Positions 1-10,474 of a stretch of 64,000 bases of DNA are shown here, piece after piece. Under the pieces are notes generated by a model that saw only the letters and a program-made list of their open reading frames with translations, did no database searches and had not been told where the DNA came from. The translations under genes and the position numbers were made by a program. Every line of letters begins with the position of its first letter. Position 1 is the first letter of the stretch. The stretch is from Batkoa obscura (Eukaryota; Entomophthoromycota; Entomophthoromycetes; Entomophthorales; Batkoaceae): assembly GCA_030770535.1 (NCBI GenBank), contig JASVEC010000023.1, positions 434,001 to 498,000 of the forward strand. Direction: 5' to 3'.

Positions 1-649
1 CTTGTGAGTCAATTAATAAGTAATTGGGCAACTGATTATAGTTTATTTTTTTTAATGATTCTTTTGAAACAAATTGAGGTGATGCTTTTTTCCATTTATT
101 TATATCATCTCCAAATGCTGGTATAATGTATTCATTCTTATAGCCTTTGTATCTATTAACTAAAGATGGAATATCAAATATACCACCAATAGAAATAACA
201 CCTTTAATATTTTTAAGTTGATTCAACTGTTTATTATCATCAGTATAATTACTACCATCTAATGCCATTAAAGCACTCAAATGAGCACCAGCAGAATGAC
301 CACCTAAATAAATCTTATTATATCCTTTTAAACTAAGTGTGATGTTTGTAAATCCATTTAACGAATCTTTTAAATGAGCTGGATGTTGTATACTTGATAT
401 CTGATTTTTTTGACTTAATCTATAATGTAAGATAGCAGTAGTGATATTTTTTTCAGCTAATTTATTAGCCATAATTCTACTTGGCTCAATATCTTCACTA
501 ACCCAAGCACCACCTAATAACCAAACTAACAATGGAGAATCCTTAACATTTGATTTTGGAGTAACTAATTCATAATAATTGTTTTGTTTGATATTGTAAC
601 TACATCTTAGAATATTAGTAGAACAGCTCTTAAATTCGAATATAAGGTG
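1..649 (-). pseudogene. 5'-truncated secreted-type alpha/beta hydrolase copy, cut by window edge
   Basis: This is a copy of the hydrolase family found five more times in the window. On the minus strand it reads open from the window edge up to about 649 and matches the family core: the NNYYELVTP start of the conserved block, the LLGGAW oxyanion-region motif and the GHSAG nucleophile elbow. Upstream of the core it has neither the signal peptide nor any in-frame ATG before a stop; the first in-frame Met lies deep in the core (MANKLAEKN). Its 3' part shares the KKINYN variant with the decayed copy at 19200-19975, so these two are the closest pair. The C-terminal end with the catalytic His is outside the window. 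I infer a 5'-truncated relic rather than a working gene. Confidence 0.75.
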
Positions 650-708
650 TTATCATCCTTTCTTTAAACGACCACATAGCACTGATTAAAGCAACTCATA
701 AAGCATGT

Positions 709-809
709 GGAGATGTTTTTTTTAGTTTCATTATTTTTTTCGATTTTTTAAGTACTATTTCAACAAAAAAAATCGTTGGTAAAATTACTAAATAAAAAAA
801 TACATCCCC
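709..809 (+). mobile_element. foldback MITE copy 1
   Basis: About 100 bp with GGGGATGT-type inverted ends, degraded on the left (GGAGATG) and intact on the right (CATCCCC). It lies in the orientation whose start resembles the right end of the transposon at 10165-12628. Confidence 0.8.
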
Positions 810-959
810 ATATAACAAAATATAAGTAAATCGAAAAATGAGATTTATATCTATTTTGTTTTGTTGGACTTTTTATACTTTTTAGTAAACTATCATCCCT
901 TTAAAAAGAACCTCAGTTTAAAACTAATTAAACTTTCTGTTCTTGTATTTTCACCAATT

Positions 960-1057
960 GGGGATATATTTTTATGTTTAAGAATTTTGCTATAATCTTT
1001 CCACTCAAATAGCGCTTGAAAAATGGAAAAAGTAATGAAACCAAAAAAAACAGCCCC
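960..1057 (-). mobile_element. foldback MITE copy 2
   Basis: Ends GGGGATA and GCCCC, with AATT on both sides as a likely 4-bp target duplication. The internal TTTCCACTCAAATAGCGCTT block is the hairpin apex typical of the family. Confidence 0.88.
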
Positions 1058-3303
1058 AATTGTTCTTTTATTGTCATTAAAATTATTTTCATCTTTTTAT
1101 AACTTTATCTCTTAGTCAAAATAAATATCAAGTTTCCAACAAATCCTTTGTCATTACATTGTATAAAAGAATTTATTAAAATAAATTGAATAAATTTACT
1201 TCTATTTTATTTAGTTTAACTAAATAGTTTCATAACAAACATCATTACATAAGGTAATTATAGTCAAAGATTCACTAACTTTTTTCGAACTTCCAAAAGC
1301 TTTCATCTAAATATTTTATTGGCCAATAATAAAAATAAATAAAGAGACTTCAGATGACTAATTGCAGTAAAATTCAGTATAAGAAAACTCATTAAGGCCA
1401 TAACTTAAATATACATATTATGCATCTAATTGCTTATTTGATTTGGAAATAGTATAAGTGTTTTTATCAAAGCTTTTGATGGCCATAATATTACAATAAA
1501 TAGTATAGCCATTTAAGCAAAGTTATACATAGGGTTATGATTTAAGGTAAACATTATAATATGATAAATAATCTTCAAGATGCTTGTATGTTATGTGTTT
1601 GGATACATTGAATTTTGAAAAGCGGCTACCCTTTAATTGTATTATGATTTTTTATTAAGTAATGCAGTAAAAGCTTATTTTCTATAATTAAAAGATTCTA
1701 AATTTACATGTATTAAAGGACAGATACTAATTTAGATGTAATTGATGTATCTACTCAGTACTATATGGCGGGTTTTACCCCAATGTGTTTTTTAGTTAAA
1801 ACAATTTACATAATACTATAAAATTAATGATAATATTTACTTGGAGCTAATCGTGCCTATAAAATAATAGGTAGTTAATATCTTTTTTTGGTTTTTTTAC
1901 AGATACTTGTTTCAAACAAGCAGCTGATTTATTGTAATTCGCTTTTTTAATAAAGTTTATAGTTTTTTAAAGAGTTCAGTTGGTGATGTTTATCTTTTCA
2001 GAAAGCTCTCTAAAGTCTTTAGGGTTATTGAACACACAAGAACTCTTTAATAATAATACAAAGTTATTAATAGTGAGGTATCAAACACATTTATTCTTCT
2101 AATAATACATCTATTTTAATATGATCATAATAATCTTTCTAGCTGCAAGTTAGGCTATTCGCTTTAATATGGTAATACGCTTTTTTATCTAATCTATAAT
2201 TACCCATTGGTGTAATTAAATGCAATTTAACTGATGAACGGTTTGTATATTTGGTGTTGGGCAGTGAGTTGTAGTTTCAAAGTTTAAAAATCTTTGTAGC
2301 AACTCGTAAGTAATAATATGATCCAGTTCTAAATGTAGTCTGATGCTAATATTTGTACGAAAACATTCCACCAAGGGAGGAAGGGTATGGCCTCACTGAG
2401 CGTAAAAAGTGTTAAGGTTTATTAAATGGAATCATTTGGCAATTTTGAAAAACAACACTAAATGATAAACTGGTTTTTTGATTAGCTTATTTTCTTTAAA
2501 GCTGTCAGATGGCACACATCTCCATGTCAAGCTCTGGAATATGAACTGACAAGATCATCAACTTTTACTATAACATGAAGTTAAAGTAAACCCTTCCCTC
2601 TTTAGAGACCGTGCTAACCATCATCAACCAACCTTATGAAGTTTTCAATGTTGTTAAACATTGTTACGAAATATACTAAACATGTGATCCTGTAAAGTAC
2701 AGTCGATAAGGTTTATTAAAGAAGGTGCATGGTAGCTTATATATCCCTTAATTTTAGAGCTTATGGGATCATGTTTCAGCTGAACTTTTGAAGCCAATCA
2801 ATATTGACAACTAAGTTAAAATTCTTGGGTTTTTTTATTAAGTTTAGCATTCTGAATTTAAATTAAAAAAATTAATTTTATAAAATTTAGACTTAAAATC
2901 AAAAATTATAGCCTCATTGTAAGATACGAATAATACAGCTTTACTAATCGACTAGTCATTTTTTAGTCTGGACTAGGACTAATTGATTAATGAACTATAT
3001 TTTACTTATTGTATTTACCCTTTCAATTTATAATTTGTACTATAAATATTAATCATTTTCAAATCTGTCTGTTTACCCGTCAACCTCCAAGTTTAAAATC
3101 CAATTAAACATAAATAGAATTTGTTAATAGTATTATTAAAATTATGATTATTAACATATTAAAAAATAAACCGAAATGAATAAAAACAAAGTAGAAAATA
3201 AAAATGTTTGATATATTTAATATTTAATTTAAGATAATACATATAACGATAGAAAGCATAATAGCATTTAACCTTAAGGCTTAAAGTGAAGGAAGTCTGC
3301 CAA

Positions 3304-4215
3304 TTATTTTGAAATAAACTTATAAATCATGTCAACAACGTTTGCGTTTTGAGGTATGTTATTGTGATCTCCGAATTTATCATCTACTACTTGGATGTTA
3401 TTAAATCCTAATCCTTTTAGATGGGATGCGAATTCAGTTGTTTGTTCGGTATTTACCAGAGTATCTTCTTGTGAGTCAATTAATAAATATTTAGGTAGTT
3501 GATTATAACCTATATCATTTAATGATTCTTTTGAAACAAATTGAGGTGATGCTTTCTTCCATTTATTTATATCATCTCCAAATGCTGGTACAATGTATTC
3601 ATTCTTATAGCCTTTGTATCTATTAACTAAAGATGGAATATCAAATATACCACCAATAGAAATAACACCTTTAATATTTTTAAGTTGATTCAACTGTTTA
3701 TTATCATCAGTATAATTACTACCATCTAATGCCATTAAAGCACTCAAATGAGCACCAGCAGAATGACCACCTAAATAAATCTTATTATATCCTTTTAAAC
3801 TAAGTGTGATGTTTGTAAATCCATTTAACGAATCTTTTAAATGAGCTGGATGTTGTATATTTGATATCTGATTTTTTTGACTTAATCTATAATGTAAAAT
3901 AGCAGTAGTGATATTTTTTTCAGCTAATTTATTAGCCATAATTCTACTTGGCTCAATATCTTCACTAACCCAAGCACCACCTAATAACCAAACTAACAAT
4001 GGAGAATCCTTAACATTTGATTTTGGAGTAACTAACTCATAATAATTATTTTGTTTGCTATCATAGTTATATTTTGAAGTCATAATATATTCTACTTGGA
4101 CATCTGAAGTTGGGATAGCAGCATTCAGCTTTGTGACAGTGCCTGTAGGCCACATACCAATGACGAAAGTAGTCCATAATGTAAATAATGAGAAAGAAGC
4201 GAATTTCATATTCAA
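3304..4215 (-). CDS. secreted alpha/beta hydrolase (formamidase/esterase-like), copy A
   Basis: A 303-aa intronless gene. An N-terminal hydrophobic segment (about residues 4-21) looks like a signal peptide, so the enzyme is probably secreted. The fold signature is clear: LLGGAW (77-82) in the oxyanion-hole position, GHSAG nucleophile elbow with Ser152, Asp251 in DSQEDTLVN, and His284 in FGDHN, giving a complete Ser-Asp-His triad. GHSAGAHL is also typical of kynurenine formamidases and related small esterases, but the His of the usual HGG motif is replaced by Leu, so the substrate is unknown. Potential N-glycosylation sites are N101-I-T, N135-I-T and N167-Y-T. A TATAAATA box lies about 60 bp upstream near 4271-4280. 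Residues ~57-255 are almost identical to the paralogues, while the first ~55 and last ~45 residues differ. Confidence 0.9.
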   Translation of the reverse strand: MNMKFASFSLFTLWTTFVIGMWPTGTVTKLNAAIPTSDVQVEYIMTSKYNYDSKQNNYYELVTPKSNVKDSPLLVWLLGGAWVSEDIEPSRIMANKLAEKNITTAILHYRLSQKNQISNIQHPAHLKDSLNGFTNITLSLKGYNKIYLGGHSAGAHLSALMALDGSNYTDDNKQLNQLKNIKGVISIGGIFDIPSLVNRYKGYKNEYIVPAFGDDINKWKKASPQFVSKESLNDIGYNQLPKYLLIDSQEDTLVNTEQTTEFASHLKGLGFNNIQVVDDKFGDHNNIPQNANVVDMIYKFISK

Positions 4216-5543
4216 ATCTACAACTGATTTTTTTCTAATTTGTTATGCTATTGTTCTTGCAATTTTGTGGCTTATTTATACTTTTCGAAGATAGCGTTAT
4301 TATTCCCCTAAGAACCTTAATTTGATAAATCTCTTTAGGTTAAACTAATGTTTATATTATCATAGAATGAATACTGTATTACATAAGGTTGTAGCCCTTA
4401 AGTATTATCGCAATTATTCAAATAAACTATTTTTTATATTATTTAACTTCAAAAATAGAAATTTTTCTCCATTTAAAGAATAAAACTTTAAAATATTCAG
4501 ATGGGTAAATTAGTTTAATAAAAAGCGACCTTGAATGAAATGAAATTAAAAATATTAATATTGCCCATGAACCTTTATTTTATTAAAAAAAATAATTAAA
4601 AAATAAAGTTTATAAACTTAAATTATAACTTTTAATTTCTTTATAGCTTATATTAAAAAAATTGATTTCAATTTTACCGATCTATATTTGGAATTTTATA
4701 GTTACTTAATATATGTGTTTTAATGAATTAAATAACGCTATTATCCTTATTGCTATTATTCAATTTAAACATTTAATACGCCCATTAATAAAATTTTTAT
4801 TAAACTATATTCAATATGACTTTTTTTTACTTAAAAGCTTTGTATATTACAACGAGTTACTATAAGCCCTAATTCATATTAATTAACAATCACCTAATTA
4901 TAGTATGCTGGGTCAAATTAATTTTGTATTTCATTTATATATTTATGGTATGTAACATCGTATTAATAATAAGTATAGCTTTTTTTTTGGTTTTACCCGA
5001 TATGAACCATATTATTAATTTATTTTTCACAATACAAATGAGTTGTTTTTGATACAGTAAATATATGGGCTATTATTATTAGTACCGGGTTTATTTTTAG
5101 GGATTTATTTAATTCAATGAAGTGTTACTTAATTGAATTTCGCATTTAATGGCACAATTTTCGATTTGATTAATTAATTTTATAAATTTTATAGCTTTCG
5201 AAAATAGCAACCTTTATCTATTAACCTTAAGCTGACTCGACTTATCTTCTCTTCTGCATATATTATGTCTAATTCATAATTTAGAACTATGAAGTTCAGA
5301 TATCTTTTTTAAGTAATAAAATAATATTTATTTGCATAAAGAAATGAAAAAAGTTGATTGAACATAGAAAAACAAAACTTGTAAGATACAAAATAAGTCA
5401 TATAGGATCAAGAAGGTTTACTAATACCTCAAATTTTTAAGGATTGCTTCATAATCTCTAATTCGATATTTCATTTATTATATCAACCAGTTGAGTAGAA
5501 ATAGCATTTGTAAAATATATTTCTTAAACTTCCGTAAAAACAA

Positions 5544-5549
5544 GCGGCT

Positions 5550-5593
<44 letters not shown>

Positions 5594-5616
5594 GCGTTCA
5601 ATCCGCGGTGGGCGCA
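5544..5616 (+). tRNA. tRNA-Phe (GAA), copy 1
   Basis: A 73-nt cloverleaf. D arm GCTC/GAGC, anticodon stem TCAGA/TCTGA with loop CTGAAGA (anticodon GAA), T arm CCGCG/CGCGG with loop TTCAATC, and discriminator A. There is no intron. The acceptor stem pairs except for G4 opposite G69. A TTTT run 11-15 nt downstream could serve as the Pol III terminator. Confidence 0.96.
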
Positions 5617-5713
5617 TTTATACCTTTTATACTATAAACAAGGTATCAGATCTTTTACAGCAGTCAATTATTTACTTTTGAACCAGATATACTTTGTACT
5701 AAATAATAATCTT

Positions 5714-5802
5714 GGGGATGTTCTTCCACTCAAAAAATTTGTCAACATTTTTTTACTGCTTAAAAAGTGAAAAAAATAATGAGACTCAAAATGGGACATC
5801 CC
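5714..5802 (-). mobile_element. divergent foldback MITE copy 3
   Basis: GGGGATGTTC at the left and ACATCCC at the right, with family-like internal TTTTTACT and TGAAAAAAATAATGAGA blocks. Shorter and more diverged than the others. Confidence 0.6.
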
Positions 5803-5959
5803 AATTTTGTAAAATAGTACAAGTAAAATTAAACAAAGTTCAAATCTTAATTTTGAAACAAAATCTGGTTTTTATCCAATAAAACAAACGTATACAAAGT
5901 TAGAAGCGAGATTAAGATGAAATACACTGAAAGGTAGAAAGGCCCTTAAAAAGAAAGAG

Positions 5960-6130
5960 GACTAAGGAGGTGACAAGTTTAAGAGTTATATTAAATAAAA
6001 GTGCTTTAAACAGAGGTCCTAATGGAATACTAAACTATTGTTTAAAATGTAGAATGAATGAAAATTATTTAATAAGACTCTTGAAATCAGGAAAGAGCGA
6101 ATCGAGAGTGGAAGAAAATATCAAATTTAA
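5960..6130 (+). pseudogene. possible decayed LINE-type reverse transcriptase fragment
   Basis: One frame reads RVILNKSALNRGPNGILNY, resembling the conserved (A)PGPDGIPN-x-x-LK block of non-LTR retrotransposon reverse transcriptases. Nothing else of a LINE is visible around it, and the match is short, so this is only a suggestion. Confidence 0.25.
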
Positions 6131-6277
6131 TTTCTGAATTTGATGTCTTGTTTTAAGAACAATATTCGAAATAAAAATTTTGATCAAAATACTGAATCAA
6201 ATTTTTGGAATTTAATAATGAAATAGAATAAACAAAATCTGTGAGCTTTATAATTATTTAAAACTAAAAATCAATAT

Positions 6278-6376
6278 GGGAGTGCTTTTTTTGACTTCAT
6301 TATCTTTTCCATTCTTTAAATGCTATTTAAGCGGAAAATTTATTAGTAAAATTCTTAAACACAAAAATATATCTCC
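6278..6376 (+). mobile_element. foldback MITE copy 4
   Basis: GGGAGTG / ATCTCC ends with ATAT on both sides. The internal TTTTCCA ... GGAAAA inverted block flanks the apex. Confidence 0.85.
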
Positions 6377-7080
6377 ATATAGACGCAATAAATATGTTTT
6401 CTTAAACATATAAATTGAATTTAGTATATTAACCCACATCATAAGATTTTATAATAAAGTTTGCTAAATTTATTAAAAAATTAATATAATGATTGTCATA
6501 TTTAGATACTATTGGTTTGGGTGAAAAATGGCATAAATTTTAATATAAACACTGTCATTTTTCGAACTTGAAGAATAATAAAAGGCAATTTAAAATAAAT
6601 CATTTTTAATTTATTATTAATGGGGAGTAATAGTATATATTTTATAAAAGAATGTAGTATTGCTATTTGTTTATATTTGAATTTTTATGATGTTTTGGTT
6701 TTGATGTATCATGTTCGAATATGATGTTTTTGTTGTTGGATCATTTTTATATTGTAGTTTTGTATAATTTGGAATTTAAAACTACTAGTTTTCTTAGTAA
6801 TTGAAATATATTAATTTAGATTCAAATGCTCCAAACACAATAATTGAAGTCATTTTGTATATTAATAATAAAAATATCAAACCAAAGTTTATTTTTTAAA
6901 TAGAGCTAATAAAAAGTAGTGTAGTTCTGGTTAAAGAATAAAAATTCTAAATTGTAAAAATGAAATATTAACTAATAAAATAGATGAAGATTATGAGCAC
7001 TATATGATTAACAAACCTGATTAAAAAAAACCATAAACTATATATAGCAGAAAAAATGAAACAAAATAAGGTCAAACAAC

Positions 7081-7983
7081 ATGAAGTTAAATAACACTTT
7101 ACTCTTGACTTTTGTATGGATTGCTTCAATCAATAGTGTAGTTATTGGAACCACTGCAACAAACAGTAGCCCCAGTTCAACTCTTATATCTCATCTGAAA
7201 TCTATTGTTACTTCAAAATACGATTATGGAAGTGATGAAAATAATTATTATGAGTTAGTTACTCCAAAATCAAATGTTAAGGATTCTCCATTGTTAGTTT
7301 GGTTATTAGGTGGTGCTTGGGTTAGTGAAGATATTGAACCAAGTAGAATTATGGCTAATAAATTAGCTGAAAAAAATATCACTACTGCTATTTTACATTA
7401 TAGATTAAGTCAAAAAAATCAGGTATCAAGTATACAACATCCAGGTCATTTAAAAGATTCGTTAAATGGATTTACAAACATCACACTTAGTTTAAAAGGA
7501 TACAATAAGATTTATTTAGGTGGTCATTCTGCTGGTGCTCATTTGAGTGCTTTAATGGCATTAGATGGTAGTAATTATACTGATGATAATAAACAGTTGA
7601 ATCAACTTAAGAATATTAAAGGTGTTATTTCTATTGGTGGTATATTTGATATTCCATCTTTAGTTAATAGATACAAAGGCTATAAGAATGAATACATTGT
7701 ACCAGCATTTGGAGATGATATAAATAAATGGAAGAAAGTATCACCTCAATTTGTTTCAAAAGAATCATTAAATGATATAGGTTATAATCAACTACCTAAA
7801 TATTTATTGATTGATTCTCAGGAGGATACCTTGGTGAATTTAGAGCAAACGCTTGAATTCACAACTCACTTAAAAAGATTGGGATTTGCTAAAATTCAAA
7901 TAGCAAGTGGTGTATTTGGAGATCACAACCTTATCCCTCAAAACACAAACGTTGTTGATAAGATCTACAAGTTTATTTCGTAG
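7081..7983 (+). CDS. secreted alpha/beta hydrolase, copy B
   Basis: A 300-aa intronless paralogue. Residues 1-~22 form a hydrophobic signal-like segment that differs from every other copy. The triad is complete: Ser150 in GHSAG, Asp249, and His282 in FGDHN. The LLGGAW motif again lacks the usual His. It carries the QVSSIQHPGH variant shared with copy D (16546), and its C-terminus after DTLVN (LEQTLEFTTHLKRLG) is unlike the other copies, so this gene escaped homogenisation at both ends. It is in tandem with copy C, 750 bp downstream. A TATATATAG box precedes the ATG by about 40 bp. The enzyme is probably secreted; the substrate is unknown. Confidence 0.9.
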   Translation: MKLNNTLLLTFVWIASINSVVIGTTATNSSPSSTLISHLKSIVTSKYDYGSDENNYYELVTPKSNVKDSPLLVWLLGGAWVSEDIEPSRIMANKLAEKNITTAILHYRLSQKNQVSSIQHPGHLKDSLNGFTNITLSLKGYNKIYLGGHSAGAHLSALMALDGSNYTDDNKQLNQLKNIKGVISIGGIFDIPSLVNRYKGYKNEYIVPAFGDDINKWKKVSPQFVSKESLNDIGYNQLPKYLLIDSQEDTLVNLEQTLEFTTHLKRLGFAKIQIASGVFGDHNLIPQNTNVVDKIYKFIS

Positions 7984-8731
7984 TATTTACTACTTTAATA
8001 ATAAAAGATGCTTTACGTCTTTAAGTTGTACTTTATGATTTACAATTATTTATGAATAATATTTATAAACAAATGACATGTTTTCTCTTTTCCTAAAACT
8101 TTTTTTTAATCATATGAATTATGTTTTAAATTGCCGTTTTTTTTAAAAAATAATCAATAAAAGCAATGTTTATTGGTGTACTAACACAAATGTAACAGGT
8201 TAAAGGATTTCCATTACTTCATATTTTGTATGGTAGAAAAAGAAATGCCTTTCAAAATAATGAGTAAGGTTATCATAAATAAATTTTTACTTTAAAAATA
8301 GCAACAATGTAAACAGAATCATGAAAGTTTTCGTTAAAATATCGTATATTTTTAATATAACCATATTAAAAACCCGATGGTTATTAAAATTCACAGCATA
8401 ATAACATTTCTTAATAATATTTTATGATAGCGGCACGGCTTAATTAAGACCAATATATAGCAAGCGCCAAAAATTGAAGAAAAAGCACAGTTATACCAAG
8501 CAAAGATAAAGATTAAAAAACCATACAACGGGTAATTTAGATTCTGGTTGATAAATTCCAAAATAAGGTAGTAGGATATAGACAGGAACATAATAAATCG
8601 AAAAGTAATTAAAACGAATAGATCCAGGTATATGATAAAACATCTGACAATGGGCTAAGGTTCTTAGAGAAATAATGTCAATAAGTATAAAAAGGTTAAT
8701 AAAATAAAGCATAACAAATATAAACCTAAAC
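7984..8731. other. intergenic between tandem hydrolases
   Basis: AT-rich spacer; I see no gene or repeat. A TATAAAAA motif near 8687-8694 is a plausible promoter element for the hydrolase that follows. Confidence 0.6.
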
Positions 8732-9619
8732 ATGCAATTATTTTATACTCTTTTAACTACATTATGGGTCTTTTCTGTGAAATCAATGTGGTACAACAAT
8801 TCCATGCCAGAACTTTTTGTTAATGCTAATAATATACAAAATATTGTTCCAAAATATTATTATCATAACAACCAAAATAATTATTATGAGTTAGTTACTC
8901 CAAAATCAAATGTTAAGGATTCTCCATTATTAGTTTGGTTGTTAGGTGGTGCTTGGGTTAGTGAAGATATTGAGCCAAGTAGAATTATGGCTAATAAATT
9001 AGCTGAAAAAAATATCACTACTGCTATTTTACATTATAGATTAAGTCAAAAAAATCAGATATCAAATATACAACATCCAGCTCATTTAAAAGATTCGTTA
9101 AATGGATTTACAAACATCACACTTAGTTTAAAAGGATATAATAAGATTTATTTAGGTGGTCATTCTGCTGGTGCTCATTTGAGTGCTTTAATGGCATTAG
9201 ATGGTAGTAATTATACTGATGATAATAAACAGTTGAATCAACTTAAAAATATTAAAGGTGTTATTTCTATTGGTGGTATATTTGATATTCCATCTTTAGT
9301 TAATAGATACAAAGGCTATAAGAATGAATACATTGTACCAGCATTTGGAGATGATATAAATAAATGGAAGAAAGTATCACCTCAATTTGTTTCAAAAGAA
9401 TCATTAAATGATATAGGTTACAATCAACTACCTAAATATTTATTAATTGACTCACAAGAAGATACTCTGGTAAATACCGAACAAACAACTGAATTCGCAT
9501 CCCATCTAAAAGGATTAGGATTTAATAACATCCAAGTAGTAGATGATAAATTCGGAGATCATAACAATATACCACAAAACGTAGATGTTGTTGATCGAAT
9601 TTACAAATTTCTTGTATGA
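8732..9619 (+). CDS. secreted alpha/beta hydrolase, copy C
   Basis: A 295-aa intronless paralogue. The first ~18 residues are hydrophobic and signal-like. Triad: Ser145 in GHSAG, Asp244, His277. The core shares the QISNIQHPAH variant and the DTLVNTEQTTEFASHLKGLG tail with copy A (3304), extending to FNNIQVVDDKFGDHNNIPQN, so it is closest to copy A over core and C-terminus but not over the N-terminus. It probably acts outside the cell; the substrate is unknown. The ATG is the first in frame and gives the signal peptide. Confidence 0.9.
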   Translation: MQLFYTLLTTLWVFSVKSMWYNNSMPELFVNANNIQNIVPKYYYHNNQNNYYELVTPKSNVKDSPLLVWLLGGAWVSEDIEPSRIMANKLAEKNITTAILHYRLSQKNQISNIQHPAHLKDSLNGFTNITLSLKGYNKIYLGGHSAGAHLSALMALDGSNYTDDNKQLNQLKNIKGVISIGGIFDIPSLVNRYKGYKNEYIVPAFGDDINKWKKVSPQFVSKESLNDIGYNQLPKYLLIDSQEDTLVNTEQTTEFASHLKGLGFNNIQVVDDKFGDHNNIPQNVDVVDRIYKFLV

Positions 9620-10160
9620 TATTTCTTACTACATAAATAAAACTATTTATTGAAATAGTTTATACGACTATTGTCATATATTGGTTGATTCATTGTTTTT
9701 TGTTTAGATATCGTATGTATTAAAATACCTGATAAACTCTTTTGTTTATTATAAGCGGAATTGCACTCATCTTATTTTTTCAAGCCAATCCTTAATGATA
9801 ACGAGCCTGACCCATCAAATTTATCCAGCCTAGTAAAAAATTTGACTTTGACATAAAATTTTAATCAAAAAGCTATGCTTGATTGGGACAAAGTTTTTTG
9901 ATAACTTGGTACCTAGAGGGTTGATAATGATATAGCTACATTTTTGGGGGGCTATATGGCGAAAAAATGCTACTATTATATTGGAAATAATAAATGAGTA
10001 AAAAAATGTTATTTTATTTAAGAGTAAAGTATTTTTATGCTTAATCTTATAAAATCTTAGTTTTTAAAAAAACTATATTAAACAAACTTATATCCTTTTT
10101 AATATAAACTGGTTAAATTCGTGAGATAAAAATTACAAAATTTATAAATGCTAGGATATT
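9620..10160. other. intergenic before transposon
   Basis: AT-rich DNA between the hydrolase and the transposon. I see no gene, tRNA or foldback element. Confidence 0.6.
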
Positions 10161-10474
10161 ATTAGGGGCTGTCCTAATTGGTTTCAGAATCTACTTAGAA
10201 ATTAATCCAAATTTAAAATTCCAAGTTTGTGTTCAATATAACGGTTAAATCTAAAAAGCCTAAAATTAAATGTCTCTATTTAAAACTTATTTTAATTGTT
10301 TCCTTTTCTTAAATAGCTAATTTTCCTAACTATATATTTTATGTTAGTTCTGTTAGATATTTAACAGATATATAATATATAACTATATGATTATATAATT
10401 ATATAAATACATAATTATATAAACACAGTTATTTGACTTTATTTGACTTTATTTTTTGTTGAAATAAAAATAAA

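Larger units (their letters stand above)
650..3303. other. intergenic, AT-rich, two foldback elements
   Basis: I see no gene here. The stretch holds two ~100-bp foldback elements (709-809 and 960-1057). The remainder is stop-rich AT-rich DNA without a recognisable protein or RNA. Confidence 0.6.
4216..7080. other. intergenic with tRNA-Phe, two foldback elements and a possible RT relic
   Basis: No protein gene is evident. The stretch holds the tRNA-Phe at 5544-5616, foldback elements at 5714-5802 and 6278-6376, and a weak LINE-like coding relic near 5960-6130. About 200 bp upstream of the next gene is ordinary AT-rich leader with a TATATATAG motif near 7040. Confidence 0.6.

Noticed and set aside
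8391-8733. Two overlapping hydrophobic open frames on the minus strand upstream of hydrolase copy C
   Set aside because: Short, overlapping, no family features, and located in the promoter region of the hydrolase.
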